Assembly: GCA_016720145.1 (NCBI GenBank)
Contig: JADJXV010000029.1
Span: 1 to 11,158 of the forward strand
Length of the DNA: 11,158 bases
Direction of reading: 5' to 3'
Origin: Ignavibacteria bacterium
Lineage (GTDB): Bacteria > Bacteroidota > Ignavibacteria > Kapaibacteriales > UBA961
Shown here: one piece after another, positions 1-8,782 of the stretch
How the letters are laid out: each line of letters opens with the position of its first letter
Position numbering within the stretch: the stretch's first letter is position 1
Notes under the pieces: generated by a model
What the model was told of the DNA's origin: nothing
The model's input: the letters and a program-made list of their open reading frames with translations, nothing else
The model's database searches: none
Position numbers and translations under genes: made by a program

Positions 1-324
1 AAACGGTTTACCAACAAATCCTGCAGCAACTGCTTTTGATTGCAAGACCGATATTCTCAATATCAGAAACAATGCGGGATCAGGACAATCGGTATCTTTG
101 CACCGTATGTGCTTAAGTACTTTGGTATTTGTTGTCCTGTTAAGTCAGGCATCAATACATCGAGCATTATGGAGTGCAGGTTTATGTTCGACAGCGAGGG
201 TAATGCCATCAAGAAGGCTGGAAGCGACATAAGGAATAAATCCAAAACTGAAATAATACCTCTTCGAGAGAATCCTCTGCATCCAGATATCGTCATCTAT
301 AATAAGTACAGGTATTTCAGCCAA
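1..324 (-). pseudogene. Response regulator receiver domain protein (CheY-like), partial and frame-broken
   Basis: This is a phospho-acceptor receiver domain of a two-component or chemotaxis response regulator, a cytoplasmic signalling protein. The frame opening at TTG 324 reads IPVLIIDDDIWMQRILSK, with the acidic pocket Asp residues at the end of beta-1. After a break near 160 the next frame gives IMLDVLMPDLTGQQI, where the Asp of MLD is the expected phosphorylation site, followed by KIPIVLI (beta-4). After a second break near 75-100 the sequence ends with AAGFVGKPF at the left edge, supplying the conserved Lys-Pro. All receiver landmarks are present in order, but spread over at least three frames. 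An in-frame TAA lies just upstream of TTG 324, so the start is close to there. The gene follows csrA by about 60 bp on the same strand, so a motility or chemotaxis role is plausible. The C-terminus lies outside the window, so an attached output domain cannot be excluded. Confidence 0.72.
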
Positions 325-384
325 TATTTCTTTTTATTGAATACGTTTTTTATCAAGATTTGCTTGATTAATTAATGTCCAAGT

Positions 385-652
385 CTATCGGTATGAAGCG
401 TAGTATTTGGCTGATGTGCTTAACAAATCAAGACCACTAATGGCTTGCTGGAGAGCTGACACTTTTGTTTGTGCTGCTTGTCGATCTATTTCAATGATTT
501 TGTCATATACTTCTTTTCGATGAACCGGAATATCTCTTGGTGCATCGATTCCTAAACGAATGATTCCTCGTTCATTAACAATGAATTACCGCAATCGTAA
601 TTGAATTTCCAACTGTGATTATTTCACCCACTTTTCGTGAAAGTACTAACAT
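385..652 (-). pseudogene. csrA: CsrA carbon storage regulator / translational repressor (single frameshift)
   Basis: CsrA is a small RNA-binding dimer that binds GGA motifs in mRNA leaders and, in flagellated bacteria with FliW, represses flagellin translation. The ATG at 652 opens MLVLSRKVGEIITVGNSI, the canonical CsrA N-terminus. The frame then breaks near 575-590, where one extra base fits best. The next frame continues RGIIRLGIDAPRDIPVHRKE, including the conserved LGI-AP and VHR-E segments that contain the RNA-binding Arg. It ends at TAG 385-387 after a C-terminal extension of roughly 30 residues following the CsrA core, about 89 residues in all, slightly longer than the 60-75 usual for the family. 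The start codon overlaps the stop of the upstream fliW copy in an ATGTTAG arrangement, which implies translational coupling. Identification is firm. Whether the frameshift is real or a base-calling error is uncertain; error is more likely because all key residues survive. Confidence 0.88.
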
Positions 653-1098
653 AACGGTATTTTCCCAAAAATGAGTAATTACAATTTTATTAGTAATTGC
701 GAAAGTCGGAGAATATTTATCTGTCAGATAGAATTCCTCTGCCTACCGGTTTGGTTATTCCCATTGATTATTTGCCGGTGCCTTCATATTCGCTGTCATT
801 TCATGAGACAAAGTTACAACCACAACTAAGATGAAAAGGCAGGATTAAATGCATCGCAAGATCGTACTGGCTGTCCAGCAACCAAGTGGCTCAGCATTGG
901 GAAGCTGATTGAGGGCTGCTCTGTTGACACGAGCCATTTAAACGGTGCTGTGTTCTTCATCGCTAATTATAACAAAATTAAGTAGGTTGGGAAACCAAGC
1001 AAATCCGTCCTGAAAGTGAATAATCCGGCTGTCCGCTACTTCAATACCGCCAAATTGAGCTGTGAAAATCGTTCGTACATTATCAACAGAAGGCACAT
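646..1098 (-). pseudogene. fliW: FliW flagellar assembly factor, second tandem copy (frame-broken)
   Basis: FliW is a cytoplasmic protein that binds CsrA and, in other settings, flagellin, so that flagellin translation is tied to filament export. Following homology across frames gives IFTAQFGGIEVADSRIIHFQ, then DGF-WFPNLLNFVIISDEE, PFKWLVSTEQPSISFPMLSP, and the strongly conserved MTANMKAP with an NQTGRQ segment and KYSPTFAITNK. These match the FliW order: a beta-rich start, F-DG--GFP, the central FP--SP, and the N-KAP motif. Several frame breaks occur between about 930 and 760. The start is uncertain: GTG at 1096 is in frame with the opening segment and ATG at 1098 is one base off. The inferred length of about 151 residues is normal for the family. 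The stop TAG at 646-648 overlaps the csrA start codon. It clearly differs in sequence from the other fliW copy just upstream, so this is an old duplication and not an assembly echo. Confidence 0.8.
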
Positions 1099-1535
1099 TT
1101 TTCGCGGAAGAGGAGCTTTATCAAATGCTATGATGGTAGAATAATTGTCACCGGGAAGAATAATCTGTTCACCGGTCTGACGCTCAACACCCAATAATAT
1201 CGGTGCTTTCATATTGGCAGTCATTCTTTTTGTTCATCAAGGAGAGTCACAATGACAAAAATCGAACTTGTATCAAGGTCATATCTGATTGTAGGGAAAA
1301 TTCCATATCTACATACCAAGGGCTCAAAAGTGGGAATCCGATTGTGGGGTTTTTGACGGACAATAGCCATCGGAAGGGTGCAGTAGCTTCTTCTGCTAAC
1401 GAGAATGAATTCATGGAGTTCCGGGAACTCTGAATAATCCCGCATCAAATGTAAAACATGCTTACTATCGAAGTGAACATCGCCGAAATCTGATGTTTGA
1501 AGTGAGACGGTGGTTGGTACTGATGCATCCGGCAT
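1083..1535 (-). pseudogene. fliW: FliW flagellar assembly factor, first tandem copy (frame-broken)
   Basis: This is another CsrA antagonist of the FliW family. ATG 1535 is chosen because a GGAGA Shine-Dalgarno sequence lies 6 bases upstream. The first frame gives FGDVHFDSKHVLH and FPELHEFIL. A second frame supplies the central LAEEATAPFRWLLSVKNPT and GFPLLSPW. The first frame resumes with TIRYDLDTSSIFVIVTLLDE, and a third gives MTANMKAPILLGVERQTG and QIILPGDNYSTIIAF. There are about five one-base breaks in 450 bp, one of them beside the A-run at 1224-1232, where a single missing base joins the frames at the MTANMKAP motif. The 3' end is not clear: the expected length of about 150 residues places it near 1083, overlapping the start of the next fliW. 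It heads a fliW-fliW-csrA set on one strand, separated from the motB-like gene by a repeat tract. Confidence 0.82.
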
Positions 1536-1541
1536 ATTAGT

Positions 1542-1546
1542 TCTCC
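1542..1546 (-). promoter_or_regulatory. Ribosome binding site of the first fliW copy
   Basis: GGAGA on the minus strand lies 6 bases before ATG 1535, and it decides the fliW start. It is notable because the other starts in this window, such as those of the secreted propeller genes, show no Shine-Dalgarno sequence, as is usual in Bacteroidota-type genomes. Confidence 0.6.
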
Positions 1547-1600
1547 AAGAAGTTAATAAACGTACACCACGTTCATTATGATATCGGGTTATTACAGCTT

Positions 1601-1767
1601 TTTACTTTCGACTTTCGATCTTGGACTTACAGATCTTGGACCTTCTTTGACTTTTGACTTTTGACTTTCGACTTACCGACTTCACAGACTTACCGACTTA
1701 CAGACTTACAGGACTTACCTGACTTCCGACTTCATCATTGACCATGACTTAACGGACTTACGACTTA
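1601..1767. repeat. Degenerate heptanucleotide (GACTTNN) tandem repeat
   Basis: About 165 bp of noncoding DNA are built from a GACTT core recurring every 7-9 bases; I count 18 ACTT cores. The best-ordered part (about 1648-1680) reads GACTTTT / GACTTTT / GACTTTC / GACTTAC, and further right the spacer becomes AC or ACC. The reverse complement is an (A)AAGTC / GTAAGTC series. It begins directly at the inferred stop of the motB-like gene and ends about 65 bp before the fliW start. Some of the 8-9 bp spacing may come from the indel noise seen elsewhere in the window. It resembles the intergenic short tandem heptamer repeats known from cyanobacteria and many FCB genomes. There are no spacers or long conserved units, so it is not a CRISPR array. 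Function is unknown. Confidence 0.85.
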
Positions 1768-2530
1768 CTACTTCTGCAGAGTAACCTTTGAGACCGAGTC
1801 CTGAAATATACCCTTCTGATGATGGGTTTCGCATGCGGAAGCTCGGTAATCATAATTTCTACCCTTCTTGGTTTTTTGGCTCTGCCTTCTATTGAGGTAC
1901 AGAAGCAATTGTTGTGTTGCACCGTAGCTTCACGAACCGAAAAATTTTCTCGGGTACCCCGCGCTGAAGCAAGTAATATCCAATATTCATTGTGCCCTGA
2001 GGATAAGTGCCAATTTGATTCAAATTGAAATGGGCGATTGGAATACTATCTAAAATCCATCGACGCTGATTTGCTTATCAATTCCTAAAATATCGCCGCT
2101 AGGAGTCCAGCACTGCGAGCGCTCTCGGCTGTATATCTGCCTTGCCGGATGTAAACAGTAATGCTTCGGGTAAAGCAAGCTTTAGTCCACGGGAGGTCGC
2201 TCCCGCTTTTACGAGTCCGTCTTTCCTTGAGGAGAGAGCGCCTACTTCGAGCGTAATTTGGTCAATTGTTTTCTGTGGAGCTTTGCAATATCGGCTGAGG
2301 AATACCATCTGTCCCCGGAAGAATTTTGTCGCTGTGTGGCTGTTTATCTCCTGTTGGCTTGAAATAATCCGCTTGCAGCTGAGAATTGGTATTTTCCGGT
2401 GTCCACCCGAGCAAGCATAGAGAATTACGAACAGTCCAAGAAGGAGAGTAATCAAATCTGCATACGTAAGTAAATACCTGTCTGCTCCGGTTAAACCTTC
2501 TATTTCACGATGATGTTTGAGCTGGTTCAT
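1768..2530 (-). pseudogene. motB: MotB-like stator / OmpA-type peptidoglycan-binding protein (frame-broken 3' half)
   Basis: MotB-type proteins anchor the ion-conducting MotA/B stator to peptidoglycan. The frame from ATG 2530 encodes a short basic N-terminus and RYLLTYADLITLLLGLFVIL at about residues 18-37. This is a single membrane helix carrying the Asp of YAD that matches the ion-binding Asp of MotB. A periplasmic linker follows, where a better frame (VDTGKYQF) appears for a while, and then LALPEALLFTSGKADIQPRA, the start of an OmpA-like domain. The open frame stops at 2099, but other frames continue with SVDGFTDSIPI, LLQRGVPEK and EGRAK before KPRRVEIMITELP, completing the OmpA-like fold. 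The inferred stop is TAG at 1768-1770, giving about 254 residues, the usual MotB length. No MotA partner lies within the window: the gene upstream is a secreted protein. Non-flagellar MotB homologues exist, but fliW and csrA just downstream favour a motility role. Confidence 0.78.
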
Positions 2531-2574
2531 ATATGTATCTGCTGTAAATTTATTTAATTAGTTTCGTGGTTATA

Positions 2575-2610
2575 CCGCAGGACTTGGCTATGTATCACCA
2601 AGTCCCGCAG
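2575..2610 (-). terminator. Hairpin after the second propeller gene (terminator-like, no T-tract)
   Basis: A perfect 8-bp inverted repeat, GGACTTGG (2580-2587) and CCAAGTCC (2598-2605), encloses a 10-base loop. It can be extended by GC pairs beyond one mismatch. It starts about 16 bases after the inferred TAA stop (2627-2629) of the propeller paralogue and lies 45 bases before the MotB-like start. There is no U-tract on either strand, so factor-independent termination is doubtful. An RNA-stabilising or attenuating structure between the two genes is an alternative. Confidence 0.45.
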
Positions 2611-2626
2611 GTAATTCTGAGCATCA

Positions 2627-5600
2627 TTAATGAGCTACCACTACTTTTGAACGATACGCCTTAGTGCCATCGAGTGTAAACAGAATTGAATAAATTCATT
2701 TGAATGATTTGATGTTTCGAAGCGCAAAATACCATGAGTATTATTACCCGCCACTGCTTCTTCAAATAAAGTGCCAACCGTCTCACCTAGTAAATTTGTG
2801 ATCTCTACTTTTAAATGATGTGCAGGACGATTGAGCCCGTAGGTAATGAATGTTGTACTCATTGGCAGGGGATTCGGGTAAATTGACGCAGAAAGCGATT
2901 CTCCAACGGACACATCGAACGGTTCATCAGACACCAACCGCCGTTTCAAACCTGCTATTTTATAAATTATTCCGTTGAATGGATCCGAAACCCAGAAGTT
3001 CTTGTCGCGAGGGTCATACCAACAGCGCGGGGTATTAATCGGACTGCTGTTGAAGCTAAGTTCCATTCTCGAGACTTTGCTGAGGTCATTTTTATCGATT
3101 TTCACGTTGTACTGTGATGATCCGTAGCCCGTCTGATAGACATATTGTTTACCATCGTAACACAAGCAAAGTGTGGACCGTGCCGCCACTTGGTAGGGAT
3201 TACTGACAGAAGTACTGTTTCTCCCGTCGCAGGATCGACAGTATAGAGAATCTCTTTGCCATCACGATCACCTCCTGAGTTTCACATCGACTAATTCTAA
3301 TCCAACCGGATAATATTTTTGCAGGGCTGACATTGTACAAATGATAACGCCATTGGTATCCATGACGATAACTGAGCCACCGCTACCGGTAATGTCAGTC
3401 AATTTATGGACATACAAAGTACCAGTTGCTGTGTCTAACGTAAGGTTTCGGTGCAGAGAGTATCACACGGCGATACGTTGGCCACCAATTAGATCGTTGA
3501 ATTAATCCGATACGCTTTGCGTTCATAAAGCTTGTCGCCCAGAGCGAACCTTGCCCATCATAACAGTCCACACGGGAAAAAGGAACAGTGACGGTATTGA
3601 GTACCGAACCGATTTGAATCTGACCAATAGTAAATGTTCGCGAAATTCGTGATTCTGTTGATTAGTGTGAGGATAATGAATTCCTGCATAGTGTGTATCA
3701 CGAGTAGGAACAGCCCATTCGGAGATAATCACCCGTGAGGTTGTCTGTGATAAGTGACCAGCTTGGACCGTTATTGATAGAGTATTCTACTTTAACGGAG
3801 TGAAAATCCATACCACGACAGATGCCTGGTCGTGCCGGTTAATAGCTTTCGCCGCCAGTAGGCGCTGTAATCTCGATTGGCAATTACTTCCGCTGGTACA
3901 TCTACTTCCCACATTGACCGGCCGTGGGTTGACGCACGGAGAATTAACGTATTAGGAACGGTTGTGTACCTGTATAAAATTGTAAATCCATAACGGAGGT
4001 ATTTGGGAAACCGGTACCGATGAGGAAACCAAGATTCTCCGCCATTATAGCTACCATAGACGCCAACACGTCTGTTCCAACGAACATTATATTTCATCAT
4101 CAGGATGAAGTGCGAGGCAATCCGTGAGAAGATCGGGCAAGTTTTACCAATGTCTTTCCAAGTTTTACCAAGATCTGTTGTTTGAAAACATGTGCCGAAT
4201 TAAAACCGACAGCGTGATGTAGCAGGTATTTTCTGTGTTTGGCGATGGCTCAATATCTGAAACATACCGTGTAGGTAAGCCATTGGTATTTATTAGTGAT
4301 CCATGCATCGGCTTCTTGCCCGCCACCTTGATTAGTGACTAACACCCACCACGCCTGCTGATATAAATAATATCTGGATTGACTTGTGAAGCAGCAATCA
4401 TTGAAATTCTCGACTTCAATTGAGGGAAATCTTATCCCAATTTCGCACCTTGATTATAAGATGGATACAAGCTTCTTCGACCACGGAAAAGAGTATTTGT
4501 CCCTGATCGACCAATAATAGGACTTGCCGACAATCCCGGATCTCCTGCCGGAAATCCAGAACTAATATTTGCAAATGTTCCATTTCTTACATCTACTCTA
4601 AACATAGATCCAGCTTCCTGTGTCTCAGCGTACACGATATTTGGGTTGTTTTGCATCAATGCCATGCAAACCCACCATCTCCACCGGAAACTTCAGCACA
4701 CTACAGCACTATTACTCATAGTACCATCGTCTTGAGAGCCGACCATACATTACTTTTTAAGTTTGGTTTGATCCAATGTAAAATTTCATGAAATTGAGTA
4801 ACCACGAGTCCATTATTGATGGTAAACCAAGTTTAACCGGCATCATCGCGATGAAGACCCACCCATCATTGCCTACATAAACTAGACTGGGATTTTGACA
4901 GATTAAAATATGCGCAATGCATATCAGGGTGAGTGTTGGGACAAAGCAACCAACAAATGTCCAACTTGCTCCGTTGTCATCGGTTCTGTGAGATTAACTC
5001 CACCTACTAGTATCATCTAGGATTAGTTGGATGTACAGCGATAAAGTTGTCATACGATCCTTGGCCGGCTTGGGATTAAAAATTGACGCATCCGAAAAAC
5101 TTCGTCCAGGTTTGTCCATTATCCGCTGATCGTAACACAGCACCGGTTTCCCGTACCATTTCGGTACCGCTCTATCGACTCAAAGCATAGACTATTTTGG
5201 GTCTGACGTGGGACATTACTTGGACATGAGATTCTTGCCTACTTCATCATACGTGATGTCTTTTTGTCACCCCATGATTCACCACCATCAGATTGAACGG
5301 TATATTCCGACACCACCATGCGCAATCACATCGTTAGGTCTTTGGGATTAATACCGATATCACAAATACTTTCCGAGATTCATTGTTCGGCGCCAGGTCG
5401 CAACCGGCATCGGTCGATTTATAAAACCTGCATTAGAAGCCTATACTCCACCTGCATAGATGAGATTGGGAGTTCATTGCGAACGTAAACTTTAGAAAAA
5501 TCCGTCTACATTAGCTAACCCAATGAGATTCCAGGTTGTTCCTCCATTGGTTGTTTTGAAAACACGGGCTCCGAACAACCGTACGTCCGCTCACAATTCA

Positions 5601-6107
5601 CTCGCCTGCATAGAGTATATCCGGATTTTTAGGATCCATCGCGAGCGCGTCAAGGGAGATAGAATTTCGTAGTCCATGATTGGTTCCCATTTCCCCCCGC
5701 CATTGATAGTTTTCCATACTCCACCGTTGGCAGCAGCCACATAGACAACTCCATCATTAGTCGGGTGATGGATGATACTTCTGACACGTCCACCTACATC
5801 AAACGGTCCTGCTTGCCTCCATTGTGGCTGTTGGGATAGTAATTGAGCACCACTTTTTTTGGAAGTGTAGAATTTGAAAAGCGTTGTTCATTAAGCGCTT
5901 TAACGAGAGCAATTCTCTAGGAATTTTAGTGAGTGAAAGGCATTGCTGCTCGAAATGCAATGCTCACGTTCTGCGGGTTTGCTCTTACGTTCTTTATTTA
6001 GGTCCGATTTGAGAAAATGCCTGTTCGGAAATCAAGGCAAGGAGAGGGCGAGAAGAAGAAAATTGATTTCCCATAAAATAACTCCATAGGAATAAAGATA
6101 GAAACAT
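2627..6107 (-). pseudogene. Secreted Asp-box (BNR) propeller protein with Ig-like module, second propeller-like region and T9SS sorting domain; heavily frame-broken
   Basis: This is a predicted surface or secreted protein of about 1,160 residues, paralogous to the gene directly upstream. Translating across frames gives, in order: a hydrophobic start (ATG 6107, MFLSLFLWSYFMGN); SQQPQWRQAGPFDVGGRVRS (near 5810), aligning with the paralogue; Asp-box repeats to about 3900, including FKTTNGGTTW and YNGGESWFP; the shared junction STHGRSMWEVDVP (about 3900-3940); an Ig-like module of the PTGGES...W type with VKVEYSINNGPSW (about 3860-3620); a beta-propeller-like stretch with CYDGQGSLWATSF, TLDTATGTLYVHKL, CYDGKQYVYQTGYGSSQ and FWVSDPFNGIIYKIA (about 3570-2950); and a T9SS type A domain starting SASIYPNP (about 2890). 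The true C-terminus is in another frame, IYSILFTLDGTKAYRSKVVV, ending at TAA 2627-2629. There are well over ten frame breaks. The ligand is unknown. The breaks may be sequencing errors or real decay after duplication. Confidence 0.75.
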
Positions 6108-6128
6108 AGTTTTTGTTGTTAAACCGAG

Positions 6129-6166
6129 CACAACTTACGGAAAGGGCTAATAATCAAAAGGTAAAT
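6129..6166 (-). promoter_or_regulatory. Conserved upstream block with Bacteroidota-like promoter (second propeller gene)
   Basis: On the minus strand this segment carries TTTTGATTATTAG followed by CCGTAAGTTGTG, 22 bases before ATG 6107. The same order, including an identical CCGTAAGTTGTG, occurs upstream of the paralogue at 8783-8823. TTTG matches the -33 element of Bacteroidota housekeeping promoters, and TAAGTTG approximates the -7 TAnnTTTG. The gap here is 17 bases, 3 shorter than in the other copy, perhaps through missing bases. Confidence 0.5.
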
Positions 6167-6174
6167 ACTTCGAT

Positions 6175-6200
6175 ACGACTTTATAAAATGTTAAAATCGT
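6175..6200 (-). terminator. Weak AT-rich hairpin after the first propeller gene
   Basis: On the minus strand ACGATTTTA and TAAAGTCGT pair over 9 bp (one G-U) around an 8-base loop, starting about 10 bases past the stop of the first propeller gene. It has few GC pairs and no clear T-run, so it is a weak terminator candidate in the roughly 100-bp gap between the two paralogues. Confidence 0.25.
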
Positions 6201-6209
6201 AAAATTATA

Positions 6210-8717
6210 TCAGTGTGAAATTATTAATTCATGAGCGATACGTTCACCACTGTCAACTGAAAATACGATAGAATAAATTCCTGATGGCAAGTCTGAAGAA
6301 TCGAATTGTACTATCTCTGGAGTCATTCGCTTTACTTTGATATTGTCATATAAAGTATGTACTACTACACCAAGTAAATCAATTACTTCAATCTTGACAT
6401 TACAATCCGAACTACGTAACGCAAAGGATATATAAGATGTAGCTGATACAGGATTAGGATAAATATCAGCTGTCAAAAATAGTTTCTTTCGAAAAAGGTA
6501 ATCTGTCTGCGCCTACTTTACAGTAATTGCTTGTTTGGTACATCTATTTCCCACATTGAGCGTGACCAAGAGGACACTGGAGAATTATAGTATTAGTTCA
6601 CAGGATTACCCATATAAAACTGCATATCCATCACCGATGTTGTAGGGAATCCCACACCAAGTGGAAGCCATGAAACTCCTCCATTATAGGTGCAAAACAC
6701 TCCTACATCAGTCCCGACAAATAAGATTTTCTCGTCATCCGGGTGTATGGACATACAATTCGTCGGTACATTCGGTAATGAATTGCTCAGATTTACCCAT
6801 GTTTTTCCAAGATCTGAAGTCTTGTACACATGATCGGAATTATAACCGGAAAGGGTCACAAAACAAATATTTTCGTCATTTAATGAGGGCTCAATATCCG
6901 TAATATAGCGCAGTGGAAGACCTGTGTTATTTATTCTTGTCCAAGAGTCCTGACCTCCACCTTCGGTCGTAACCCAGACCTCGCCATTAGTGGTACCGAT
7001 AAATATAACATCAGGATTAGCTTGTGATGGAGCAATGCTAGTGATTTTACCATCAAAACCGGAGAAATTCTTTCCCATTTCATCCTTGATTGTAGAAGCG
7101 TAGAGTCCGCCGACCGCTGAAGAGTGTATTAGTGCTCGGATCTACGACTAATGGTGCTGCCCAAATACCGTTATCATTCGATGGTATTCCGCTACTAATT
7201 TTCGTTGAAGAACCGTTTTTTATATCAATTCTTGTCAAATCTCCCGCAGACTGTGTCTCTGCATAAATAATATTCGAATTCTTACTGTCAAGAGCTGCAA
7301 ATCCTCCATCGCCGCCTAAATATTCTCCCCATCTATTGGAGGAATTACTGATAGTTCCATTATCTTGAGTGCCGCCGTACATGACTTTTGGCTTGGTTTG
7401 GTCCATCGCAAAATTCCCGTGGAACTGTGTAACGGCGAGTCCGCTGTTAATGACACTCCATGTCTCACCTGCGTCGTCGCTTCTATTCATGCCGCCGTCA
7501 CAGCCCACATACAACACATTGGGATGTATAGGGTTAAAAAATCCGCAATGCATATCCGGATGTACACTCATGAAATATCCCCAACTGTGTCCATCCACGC
7601 CTTCATCATCACTTCTAAATAAGTTCACTCCGCCAATGAGCACAATCTTCGGATTCGTCGGGTGGACTGTGATAAAATTATCATATCCGCCTTGACTGCT
7701 ATTACCCTGAAAACTAAAAATATTTGCATCGGTGAACATCAGTTGCCACGTAATTCCGTTGTCTTTAGATCGTATTACCGAACCGCTCGTACCCTGTCTG
7801 TCCACAAGAGCATAGACTGTATTAGGGTCTGAAGGTGCCATTTGGAGAGAGATCCTACCGATGGATGTAACCGGTAATTTTACCTTCGTACCCCATGTCT
7901 CTCCACCATCAGTTGAGCGGAAAATCCCTACATTACTGACTGCTACGAGAATATTTGTCTGATCAGTTGGATTGATGGTAATATCAGATACATTACCGTT
8001 TGATAGCGTGCGTCGCCACGATGCACCACCATTGGAAGATTTATATACGCCGGCATTCGAAGAGACTGCACCGGCGAATACAAGTTCAGAATTCTGCGGA
8101 TGAACATACATTTTTGAAAATCCGCCAACATTAGCTAACCCTACAGATTTCCAAGAAATTCCGGCATCGGTAGATTTGAAAATTCCTGCCCCGGAATAGC
8201 CATAATGTCCACTTGCATATTCGCCTGTACCTGCAAAAAGAACTTCAGGATTACTATTATCAATAGCAAGCGCGCCGACAGAAATTGAATTTTCAAAGTC
8301 CATAATCGGCACCCAACGTCCTCCACCATCCGTTGACTTCCAAACTCCTCCATTTGCTGTACCTACATAGAGCAAATCATCCTTAGTTGGATGGTGAACA
8401 ATTGAACGAGTGCGACCTCCTACGGCTTCTGGTCCGGCTTGACGCCATAAGGGTTGCTGTGCAAGGATTTGAGAACCATTTTTTTTGGAATTATAATAAT
8501 GCTTTTGCTCTTCACGTGCCTTCAAAAGTGCTCCCTCAGGAATTTTATCGAAAGGGAATGCACGTTGTTCATAAAAAAAACGCGCACGAGACTCTGGCTT
8601 ACTTTCAGTAACTACATCTACATTAGGTTGTGCGTTCAGAAATCCGACCATACTGAAAATCGTGGCGATATACAGGAGAATATGTCGTTTCATATATTGA
8701 TAAACAAGTGTTTTCAT
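6210..8717 (-). CDS. Secreted Asp-box (BNR/sortilin-like) propeller protein with T9SS type A sorting domain
   Basis: This is a predicted T9SS cargo protein of about 835 residues. ATG 8717 is the longest start, but ATG 8693 (residue 9) gives a cleaner signal peptide, KRHILLYIATIFSMVGFLNA followed by QPN. Asp-box motifs recur at about residues 128 (STDGGGRW), 182 (STDAGISW), 227 (SSNGGASW), 268 (STDGGETW), 317 (SKDNGITW), 369 (SDDEGVDGHSW) and 413 (SDDAGETW). They continue past the frame break with TSDLGKTW and YNGGVSWLP, so the protein forms one or two beta-propellers. The last part, TADIYPNPVSATSYI through SGIYSIVFSVDSG, is a T9SS type A C-terminal domain. The frame is intact from 8717 to about 7100, breaks at 7115-7030, again near 6590 (RSMWEIDVP lies between) and near 6480. 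Members of this fold include sialidases and sortilins, but no catalytic residues could be assigned, so enzyme activity should not be assumed. The mature protein probably ends up on the cell surface or outside the cell. Confidence 0.88.
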
Positions 8718-8782
8718 ACTACGGTCTCAATAAAAATAAATATCTAAAGGGTGAATTAAGGTATGGTTGCCAATTCACAAAC

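Noticed and set aside
40..375. Plus-strand 111-codon open frame at the left edge
   Set aside because: It lies opposite the receiver-domain gene, whose conserved Asp and Lys motifs are clear on the minus strand; the plus-strand protein has no recognisable features.
575..590. Programmed frameshifting in csrA
   Set aside because: There is no slippery heptamer, and similar breaks occur in nearly all neighbouring genes, so sequence error is the simpler reading.
1601..1767. CRISPR array
   Set aside because: The unit is only 7-9 bp, with no unique spacers of constant length and no cas genes; it is a degenerate tandem repeat.
2627..6107. Second propeller gene as an assembly duplicate of the first
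   Set aside because: Protein sequences differ throughout (for example GPFDVGGRV against GPEAVGGRT), and it has extra C-terminal domains, so it is a true paralogue even though its frames are damaged.
7365..7695. Two overlapping plus-strand open frames of 85 and 108 codons
   Set aside because: They are antisense to the Asp-box propeller coding region and have no domain-like composition.
6210..8717. Calling the first propeller protein a sialidase or glycosyl hydrolase
   Set aside because: Asp boxes are structural and occur in many non-enzymatic propellers; I could not identify a sialidase Arg triad or FRIP motif.
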